Of a DNA stretch of 64,000 nt, positions 57,967 through 64,000 are shown piece after piece. The DNA lies in assembly GCA_965261105.1 (NCBI GenBank), contig CBDHCM010000006.1, forward strand, positions 558,001 through 622,000, read 5' to 3'. This DNA comes from Aldehydirespirator sp965261105. GTDB taxonomy: Bacteria > Actinomycetota > Acidimicrobiia > Acidimicrobiales > Aldehydirespiratoraceae. Under the pieces are notes generated by a model. The model was given only the letters and a program-made list of their open reading frames with translations. It was not told where the DNA came from and did no database searches. The position numbers and the translations under genes are program-made. How positions within the stretch are numbered: the stretch's first letter is position 1; each line of letters begins with the position of its first letter.

Positions 57967-60900
57967 ACAGCAACTATATCAGGTCTTACAGTCTTGCCGG
58001 GGCGGGTGCTGTCGCCGGGCCGGCGGCGCCGGGTCGAGCTGGGCTTCAGGTAGCAGCGGGCTGCCTGCCCGTCGATGGTGACGTCATGGCCGACGAAGCC
58101 CGCTAGCCGGCGGCTGGTTGTGTACGACTCGGAGACCCCGCCGGCGTCGCCTCCGGTGGCCTCGAAGCTGGTGACCTCCAGGTCGGTGGCCAGGATCTGC
58201 TCGGACACGTAGTCGCGCCACTGCTGCACGGCTGCGGCCTGCTCGGCCGAGGCCGGCGCCAGCGACACCTCGATGCGGTCGGTCACCACGTAGCCGTCGA
58301 TGCGGCGGCAGTCCTGGATGACCCGCACCGCGTCGCGGGCCCAGCCCTCGGCCTCCAACTCCGGCGTGACCTCGGTGTCGAGCACGACCACTGCGTCGCC
58401 GGATTGCAGCCCGGCCGCGGCGCCGTCCCCCGATGCCTCCACGGCCAACTCGAAGCTGCCCGCCTCCAGCACGTGGCCGGCGACGGTGGCGGTGCCGTCG
58501 TCGTTGCGGGTCCAGTCGCCCGAGCGGGCCGCCTTGAACACGGCCTGGACGTCGGAGCCCAGGCGGGGGCCCAGCACTGCGCCGTTGGGTTTCAGCACCA
58601 GCGAGGCGTGGGCGGACAGGTCGTCGGTGAGGACCACCGACTTGACGTTGATCTCGTCGGACAGCAGGTCCACGAGCGGGGCGATGTCCTCGGCACCCTC
58701 GCCGGCCACGGTGGCGCGGGCCAGGGGCAGGCGCACCCGCAGCCCGTTGTCCTCGCGCACCCGCAGCGCCGCGGAGGCCGCGTCGCGCAGGCGCTCCATG
58801 CGGGCCACCAGCGCGTCGTCGGCGGGCAGGCCCTCTGCGTCAGGGTCGGGCCAGCCGGCCAGGTGCACCGACGAACCGCCCGTGAGCCCGCTGTGGATCT
58901 CCTCGGCGATCATGGGCAGGAACGGCGCGGCCACCCTGGTCAGGGTGGTCAGCACCACATACAGGGTGTCGAAGGCGGCCCGGTCGGTGTCGGCGCCGCC
59001 CGCGTTCCAGAAGCGGTCCCGGGAGCGGCGGATGTACCAGTTGTTCAGTGCGTCGACGAAGGCTGCGATCTCGGCCGCGCCGCCGGGCAGGTCGTAGGCG
59101 TCCATGCGCTCCGTCACCTGCTGCACCATCGTCCGGGTGCGGGCCAGCACGTAGCGGTCCAGCACGTCGTCGCTGCCGGTGCGCGCCTGGGCCCGGTAGC
59201 CCTCGGCGTTGGCGTACATCGTGAAGAACGAATAGGCGTTCCAGACCGGCAGCAGCACCTGGCGGGTCACCTCGTCGATGCCGGCGTCGCTCACCCGCAG
59301 GTCGCCGCCCCGCACGATGTTGGCCGCCATCAGGTACCAGCGCAGGGCGTCGGCGCCCTGGTTCTCGAAGATGTCGGTGGGCTCGGTGTAGTTGCGGAGC
59401 TTCTTGGACAGCTTGGTGCCGTCGGCCGCCAGCAGGATCCCGTGGCAGATCACGTTGGAGAAGGCGGGCCGGTCGAACAGCGCCCCGGCCAGCACGTGCA
59501 GCGTGTAGAACCAGCCCCGGGTCTGGTTGATGTACTCCACGATGAAGTCGGCCGGGAAGTGGCTCTCGAACCACTCGGTGTTCTCGAAGGGGTAGTGGAC
59601 CTGCGCGAAGGGCATGGAGCCCGACTCGAACCAGCAGTCGAGCACCTCGGGCACCCGCCGCATCGTCGAGCGACCGGTGGGGTCGTCGGGGTTGGGGCGG
59701 GTGAGGGCGTCGATGAAGGGCCGGTGCAGGTCGTCGGGGCGCACCCCGAAGTCGCGCTCGAGCTCGTCGAGCGAGCCGTACACGTCCACTCGCGGGTACG
59801 AGGGGTCGTCGCTGCGCCACACCGGGATGGGCGAGCCCCAGAACCGGTTGCGGCTGATCGACCAGTCCCGGGCGCCCTCCAGCCACATGCCGAAGCGGCC
59901 GTCTCGCACGTGGTCCGGCACCCAGTTGATCTGCTGGTTCAGCTCTGAGAGCCGGTCCCGGATGGCGGTCACCTGCACGTACCAGCTGTTGATGGCCCGG
60001 TAGATGATGGGGGTGTCGGTGCGCCAGCAGTACGGGTAGTTGTGCTCGCAGCTGTCGTGGCGCAGGATGCGGCCCTGGGCCTTGAGGTGGCGGATGATCC
60101 CCGCGTTGGCCTCGAAGACGTTCAGGCCGGCCCAGTCCGACACCGGCTCGGTGAACCGGCCCCGGTCGTTCACGGGCACCGCGTCGGCGATGGCGATCCC
60201 GTTGGCCTCGCACACCTCCTGGTCCTCGGCGCCGAAGCCGGGCGCCATGTGCACGATCCCGGTGCCCTCGGCGGTGTCGACGAAGTCGGCGGACAGCACC
60301 CGGAAGGCCTCGGTGCGGTGGGCGAAGAAGTCGAACAGCGGGGTGTAGGCCCGCCCCACGAGCTCATCGCCGCCGACGGTGCCGACCCGGCGGGCCTGCG
60401 ACAGCTGGGCGTCGTAGGCGGCCACGGTGGCCTCGGCCAGCACGTGGTGGACCCCGTCGGACTCCATCACCGCGTAGGGAATGTCCGGCCCCACGGCGAG
60501 TGCGAGGTTCGACGGCAGCGTCCACGGCGTGGTCGTCCAGGCGAGAAGCCTCATCGGCCCCGGGTCGCCGGGCTGGGGCACGAGGTCGAAGGCCGCGGTG
60601 ATGGCCGGGTCCTGGCGGGGCCGGGTGGCGTCGTCCAGGCGGATCTCGAAGTTCGACAGGGGCGTCTCCGCGCCCCACGAGTAGGGCATCACCCGGTAGG
60701 CCTCGTACACCAGCCCCTTGTGGTGGAGCTGGGCGAAGGCCCACATGACCGACTCCATGTAGGTCAGGTCCATGGTCTTGTAGTCGTTGCCGAAGTCCAC
60801 CCAGCGGGCCTGCCGGGTGACGGTGTCCTCCCACTCCCGCGTGTAGCGCACAACCGACTGGCGGCAGCGCTGGTTGAACTCGGCGATGCCGAACTCGGCG

Positions 60901-61241
60901 ACGGCCGCCCGGCCGGCGACGCCCAGCTCGCGCTCGGTCTCCATCTCCGCCGGCAGTCCGTGGCAGTCCCAGCCGAAGCGGCGGTCCACCCGGTTGCCGC
61001 GCATGGTCTGGTACCGGGGCACCACATCCTTCACGTAACCAGTGAGTAAGTGGCCGTGATGCGGGAGCCCGTTGGCGAACGGCGGCCCGTCGTAGAAGAC
61101 CCAGTCGTGCTCGGCCGCCCGGGCCCTCACCGACGCCTCGAAGGTTCCCTCGGCCTTCCAGCGGGCCAGCACCCGCTGCTCGATGGCAGGGAAATCGGGG
61201 CTGTCGACGGATGGGTAGGGGCCGTCGCCGCCTTCAGTCAT
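57963..61241 (-). CDS. ileS: Isoleucyl-tRNA synthetase
   Basis: A 1092-aa class I synthetase. HIGH-type motif is GLPHHGHLLTGYVKDV, the WGLP-like GWDCHGLPAEMETEREL, and the KMSKS motif is in GTKLSKKLRNYTEP. An editing CP1 domain and a long C-terminal region follow, giving a length typical of the eukaryote-like (type 2) IleRS, often associated with mupirocin resistance in the family. No T-box was seen upstream. Its stop overlaps an antitoxin start by 4 nt, an unusual coupling of a housekeeping gene to a MazEF-like module. Confidence 0.95.
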   Translation of the reverse strand: MTEGGDGPYPSVDSPDFPAIEQRVLARWKAEGTFEASVRARAAEHDWVFYDGPPFANGLPHHGHLLTGYVKDVVPRYQTMRGNRVDRRFGWDCHGLPAEMETERELGVAGRAAVAEFGIAEFNQRCRQSVVRYTREWEDTVTRQARWVDFGNDYKTMDLTYMESVMWAFAQLHHKGLVYEAYRVMPYSWGAETPLSNFEIRLDDATRPRQDPAITAAFDLVPQPGDPGPMRLLAWTTTPWTLPSNLALAVGPDIPYAVMESDGVHHVLAEATVAAYDAQLSQARRVGTVGGDELVGRAYTPLFDFFAHRTEAFRVLSADFVDTAEGTGIVHMAPGFGAEDQEVCEANGIAIADAVPVNDRGRFTEPVSDWAGLNVFEANAGIIRHLKAQGRILRHDSCEHNYPYCWRTDTPIIYRAINSWYVQVTAIRDRLSELNQQINWVPDHVRDGRFGMWLEGARDWSISRNRFWGSPIPVWRSDDPSYPRVDVYGSLDELERDFGVRPDDLHRPFIDALTRPNPDDPTGRSTMRRVPEVLDCWFESGSMPFAQVHYPFENTEWFESHFPADFIVEYINQTRGWFYTLHVLAGALFDRPAFSNVICHGILLAADGTKLSKKLRNYTEPTDIFENQGADALRWYLMAANIVRGGDLRVSDAGIDEVTRQVLLPVWNAYSFFTMYANAEGYRAQARTGSDDVLDRYVLARTRTMVQQVTERMDAYDLPGGAAEIAAFVDALNNWYIRRSRDRFWNAGGADTDRAAFDTLYVVLTTLTRVAAPFLPMIAEEIHSGLTGGSSVHLAGWPDPDAEGLPADDALVARMERLRDAASAALRVREDNGLRVRLPLARATVAGEGAEDIAPLVDLLSDEINVKSVVLTDDLSAHASLVLKPNGAVLGPRLGSDVQAVFKAARSGDWTRNDDGTATVAGHVLEAGSFELAVEASGDGAAAGLQSGDAVVVLDTEVTPELEAEGWARDAVRVIQDCRRIDGYVVTDRIEVSLAPASAEQAAAVQQWRDYVSEQILATDLEVTSFEATGGDAGGVSESYTTSRRLAGFVGHDVTIDGQAARCYLKPSSTRRRRPGDSTRPGKTVRPDIVAV

Positions 61242-61413
61242 GGCCGATCAGGCTACCGGCGCCCCCGGTTCGTCTTGGTGGTCGAATGGTTCCGGCCGGC
61301 GGATCCTGCAGCGGGCGCGGCCTGGCGGCGCACGGGCGCCATCTCCTTGCCCCGTGCCACCCCCGGTGAGGCGGTCGCGTGGTGTGAGTCGGGGGCGCCT
61401 ACGCGGCCCCGAG

Positions 61414-61624
61414 GTGAACGCCCTGGCGCCCGGCCCGGTGGACACCGACATGGTGCGTAATTCAGGGGCCTGAGGCGGCGAAGTCGATGGGTGCGGGCAC
61501 GCTGCTGGGCCGCTTGGCCCATCCCGATGAGATGGTGGGCCCGGCGCTGCTGCTAGCCAGCGACGCCGGCCGGTTCATCACCGGCCAGGTCATCGTCGCC
61601 GACGGAGGCCTCCACCCCCACTGA
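61414..61624 (+). pseudogene. 3' remnant of a short-chain dehydrogenase with a frameshift
   Basis: From 61414 the frame reads VNALAPGPVDTDMVRNSG, then a stop. Shifting one base at about 61467 gives PEAAKSMGAGTLLGRLAHPD, EMVGPALLLASDAGRFITGQ and VIVADGGLHPH, the usual SDR C-terminal part. The N-terminal two-thirds, including the TGxxxGIG and YxxxK motifs, are absent. A single added G explains the shift. It lies between ileS and the acidic repeat protein, which overlaps it on the other strand. Confidence 0.8.
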
Positions 61625-62140
61625 CTCGGGCTCTTGGGCTTCGGCGGCGTCCGCGCCGTCGGTCGCAGGGGCCACTTCCTCGGCTTCGGCGGCGGCTTCT
61701 TCCTCGGCACTGGCGGCGGGGGCTTCTTCGTCGGCGGTCTCGGCATGCTCGGCGGGGGCGTCGGCTTCGGCGGCGGCTTCTTCCTCGGCACTGGCGGCGG
61801 GGGCTTCTTCGTCGGCGGCCTCGGCGTCCCCGTTTTCAGCCTCATCGCTTGCATCTTGCGGGGCTGCTTGGTCGCCGTCGCGAAGTCGGCGCAACGCCTC
61901 CGCGGCCTCCCGATAAGAGGCTTCGGCCGCGGCGGTCTCAGATGACGATGCCTTCTTGTCGTTGAGCTTGCGCACGGCCGCGGCGGCCTCGTCCTTGGTC
62001 CGCTCAGCCTTCTTGAGGGCCCGCTCATGGGCCTGCTGCTCCCGATCGGCGACCAGATAGGTGTTGAACAGCGTCAGAGCGGCCGCGGTCTCGTCGTCCA
62101 AGGGCCGGTGCTTGGGGGCTTTGGTCACACTGTCGGGCAT
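61553..62140 (-). CDS. Acidic Ala/Glu-rich repeat protein
   Basis: A 195-aa protein: a charged helical, coiled-coil-like N-terminus (HERALKKAERTKDEAAAAVR) and a low-complexity tail of Ala, Glu and Asp. A 27-residue unit (ADEEAPAASAEEEAAAEAD-type) is repeated twice, from an 81-bp DNA repeat. No signal peptide. The last 20 or so residues (VEASVGDDDLAGDEPAGVAG) are antisense to the SDR remnant, so the original C-terminus may have been lost. Function unknown. Confidence 0.6.
   Translation of the reverse strand: MPDSVTKAPKHRPLDDETAAALTLFNTYLVADREQQAHERALKKAERTKDEAAAAVRKLNDKKASSSETAAAEASYREAAEALRRLRDGDQAAPQDASDEAENGDAEAADEEAPAASAEEEAAAEADAPAEHAETADEEAPAASAEEEAAAEAEEVAPATDGADAAEAQEPESVGVEASVGDDDLAGDEPAGVAG
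61681..61826. repeat. 81-bp direct repeat inside the acidic protein gene
   Basis: About 60 bp starting CGGCTTCGGCGGCGGCTTCT at 61681 recur at 61762 with one difference near the end. The period is 81 bp, a multiple of three, so the repeat keeps the reading frame and doubles a 27-residue acidic block. Confidence 0.85.
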
Positions 62141-62251
62141 CTGCGGTCCAGGTACATCAGGTGGTTTCGGGCCACCGCAGGGCGCTTGAACGCCACCCTC
62201 CGGCTGAACGTACTACGGTATCGGGCCGTCGGCTTCCGGGAGGAGTCCTGC

Positions 62252-63475
62252 ATGGTAGAGATGGGCGAGGAGATCATCGTCCTTGACGAGGTCTACAAGA
62301 TCTTCGGGCCGCAGCCGCGGGGTCGGGCCTTCGACTTGGTGCGATCGGGCATGGGCAAGAACCGGGTGCAGGCCGAGACCGGCCACGTGGTGGGCCTCGA
62401 CGACGTGTCGTTCAGGGTCAACAAGGGCGAGATCTTCGTGGTGATGGGCCTGTCGGGGTCGGGCAAGTCCACCGCGCTGCGGACTGTCAACAAGCTCCAC
62501 GACATCACCTACGGCTCGGTGATCGTCGACGGCACCGATGTACAGGCGCTGGAGGGCTCGGACTTGCAGTCGTTCCGGCGCGAGTACATGGGCATGGTCT
62601 TCCAGCACTTCGCGCTGTTCCCCCATCGCAAGGTGATCGACAACGTGAGCTATGGCCTCAAGGTTCAGGGAGTGGAGAGGAAGACCCGCGAGGACGCCGC
62701 GATGCGGGCGCTGTCGCTGGTCGGGCTGGGCACATACGCCCAGAGCTATCCCTCGGAGCTGTCCGGTGGCATGCAGCAGCGGGTCGGTCTGGCCCGGGGC
62801 CTGGCGTCTGATCCCGACATCCTGTTGATGGACGAGGCCTTCAGCGCGCTCGATCCCTTGATTCGCCGCCAGATGCAGGACGAGATGATGGAGATCCAAG
62901 GCGAGCTCCACAAGACGATCCTGTTCATCACCCACGACCTGAACGAGGCGCTTCGCATCGGGGACCGGGTTTGCATCATGAAGGACGGGGCGGTGGTGCA
63001 GATCGGCACCCCCGAGGAGATCCTCACCCAGCCCGCAACCGGATACGTGGCCGAGTTCGTCCAGGATGTCGACCAGGGCCGGGTCATCCAAGTTCATGAG
63101 ATCATGCAGGAGCCCGCCCCGATCACAGCTGGCGCCGCACTCGCCGAAGCGCTCAGCACGGTCGGCGAGCGCTCGGGCGCCTTCGTGCTGGATTCTGCTG
63201 GAACGCCGACCCACATACTCACCGCCGACGACGGGATCCGGGCCGCCAGCATGGGTACCACCGATCTTGGGCCGGCTTTGCGCACCGACTTCGACCGGTG
63301 CGGTCCCGAGGACTGCCTCAACACGGTGTACGCCGCGGCCGGCCGCGGCCTGCCCATCGCGGTCTGCGACGACTCTGGAGTCCTCGTCGGCAACCTCGAC
63401 CCCCGCCACATCATGGAGGAGATGGGGCGCGTCGAGCACCTCATCGACGACTTCGAACGAGAGGTGTTCATGTGA
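62252..63475 (+). CDS. proV: Glycine betaine/proline-type ABC transporter ATPase
   Basis: A 407-aa ATPase of the ProV/OpuAA group: VLDEVYKIFGPQPRGRAFDL, Walker A VVMGLSGSGKSTALRTVNKL, Q-loop VFQHFALFPHRKVIDNVSYG, signature ELSGGMQQRVGLARGLASDP, Walker B ILLMDEAFSALDPLIRRQMQ and H-loop FITHDLNEALRIGD. The C-terminal 130 residues are CBS-like, as expected for osmosensing importers. ATG 62252 follows GGGAGGAG. Its stop overlaps the permease gene by 4 nt. Confidence 0.92.
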   Translation: MVEMGEEIIVLDEVYKIFGPQPRGRAFDLVRSGMGKNRVQAETGHVVGLDDVSFRVNKGEIFVVMGLSGSGKSTALRTVNKLHDITYGSVIVDGTDVQALEGSDLQSFRREYMGMVFQHFALFPHRKVIDNVSYGLKVQGVERKTREDAAMRALSLVGLGTYAQSYPSELSGGMQQRVGLARGLASDPDILLMDEAFSALDPLIRRQMQDEMMEIQGELHKTILFITHDLNEALRIGDRVCIMKDGAVVQIGTPEEILTQPATGYVAEFVQDVDQGRVIQVHEIMQEPAPITAGAALAEALSTVGERSGAFVLDSAGTPTHILTADDGIRAASMGTTDLGPALRTDFDRCGPEDCLNTVYAAAGRGLPIAVCDDSGVLVGNLDPRHIMEEMGRVEHLIDDFEREVFM

Positions 63476-64000
63476 TCCTGCTCGCCCAGGCCGAGGGCGG
63501 CCCGGATGAGCTTCCCGACTACGGGTTCACGGACAATCTCGTGCTCGACGAGTTCTACGCCCCGTTCGGCGACTGGATGGGACAATCGGTCGATTGGATA
63601 CTCGCCAATCTGAAGTGGCTGCTGACGGCCATCAAATGGCCGTTCACGACCCTCAACGATTTCCTCGTGAGAGACATCATGGAGCCGGTCTCGTGGTTCT
63701 GGATCGTTGTCGCCTTCTTCGTGATCGGAACCCTGGCCCGCAACGTCCGGGTCGGTGTCTTTGCCGGTGTTGCGTTGACCGTCTGTGGACTCCTCGGCCC
63801 CGAGTACTGGCACGCCACCGTCCAGACCATCGGATTCGTGGTGGTCGCCGTCCTGCTGTGTGTGATCATCGGCATCCCCGTCGGGATTCTCTGCGCGCGC
63901 GTCGACGCCGCCTGGCGGATGGTGAGGCCGGCGCTCGACGCCATGCAGGTGGTCCACGCCTTCGTCTACATGCTGCCGTTCATTGCATTCTTCGGCCTCG
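63472..64000 (+). CDS. proW: Glycine betaine/proline-type ABC transporter permease (partial)
   Basis: The first 176 codons are visible; the gene continues beyond the window. After a short polar start (LPDYGFTDNLVLDEFYAPFG) come amphipathic and membrane helices (VSWFWIVVAFFVIGTLARNV, VVAVLLCVIIGIPVGILCAR) and the start of the permease core (RPALDAMQVVHAFVYMLPF), the ProW/OpuAB pattern. GTG 63472 overlaps the proV stop. A substrate-binding protein would be expected further on. Confidence 0.88.
   Translation, partial: MILLAQAEGGPDELPDYGFTDNLVLDEFYAPFGDWMGQSVDWILANLKWLLTAIKWPFTTLNDFLVRDIMEPVSWFWIVVAFFVIGTLARNVRVGVFAGVALTVCGLLGPEYWHATVQTIGFVVVAVLLCVIIGIPVGILCARVDAAWRMVRPALDAMQVVHAFVYMLPFIAFFGL

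Noticed and set aside
61242..61413. A T-box or other leader RNA before ileS
   Set aside because: The ileS gene starts at 61241 on the minus strand and the sequence above it shows no T-box stem or antiterminator motif, only GC-rich debris and the SDR remnant.
61634..61945. A plus-strand Gly/Phe-rich frame resembling a secreted glycine-rich protein
   Set aside because: It is the antisense of the Ala/Glu repeat region of the acidic protein; the repetition explains its glycine-rich look.

Overview
The window is about 64 kb of high-GC, gene-dense DNA. It most resembles a chromosome segment of an actinobacterium, probably class Acidimicrobiia; this is inferred from gene content and order, not from a database search. 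The supporting evidence is: alr-tsaE-tsaB-tsaD beside a CIRCE-controlled groES-groEL, a GuaB3-type protein beside guaA, several F420/flavin-type luciferase-like oxidoreductases, frequent GTG starts, a GPP34 protein, and a DUF3574 lipoprotein. No rRNA, tRNA or CRISPR array was seen.

Layout. 1-6.9 kb is a housekeeping block: the end of nnr, alr, a P1-type peptidase, the tRNA t6A genes tsaE/tsaB/tsaD, and groES-groEL. 6.9-10.7 kb is a scrap region. It holds lipoproteins, two IS3-type remnants, a LuxR-type regulator, and a 350-bp piece of a second groEL joined to a lipoprotein signal sequence. 10.7-23.6 kb returns to core genes (Nudix, guaB3, guaA, pcrA, alaX, sucCD, purH), interrupted by a broken F420 oxidoreductase and a Fic protein preceded by repeated TGGAATAA boxes. 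23.6-25.2 kb is AT-richer, with a toxin-antitoxin-like pair and a nuclease-like frame split by an in-frame TAG.

25.3-50.5 kb is a catabolic region. It contains a TauD-type oxygenase, two P450s, acyl-CoA dehydrogenase, a glutamine-synthetase-like ligase, two class I amidotransferase-fold hydrolases, an extradiol ring-cleavage dioxygenase, an acetoacetate-decarboxylase-fold protein, an SDR, luciferase-like oxidoreductases, a MarR regulator, a branched-chain-type ABC transporter, a fumarylacetoacetate-hydrolase-family enzyme and an aldehyde dehydrogenase. A near-identical 16-bp palindrome (CGTTTG-N2-ACC-R-AACG) lies before the MarR gene, before the ligase gene, and between the divergent decarboxylase operon and SDR. 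I propose a MarR regulon that may handle an aromatic amine or related aromatic compound by gamma-glutamylation, hydroxylation and meta ring cleavage. The substrate is not determined.

50.5-64 kb holds a VapBC45-like pair, GPP34, nrdAB, a 2-oxoglutarate/Fe-type oxygenase, ileS with a translationally coupled MazEF-like module, an SDR remnant, an acidic repeat protein, and the start of a glycine-betaine-type ABC transporter (proV, proW).

One recurring structural oddity: at several gene junctions the DNA is tandemly duplicated, so that the first unit carries the stop codon of the upstream gene and the last unit carries the start codon of the downstream gene. The intermediate units create tiny overlapping leader ORFs. 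Clear cases are at 39.2, 42.3 and 46.0 kb. A related case is at 56.2 kb, and a faint one at 3.0 kb.
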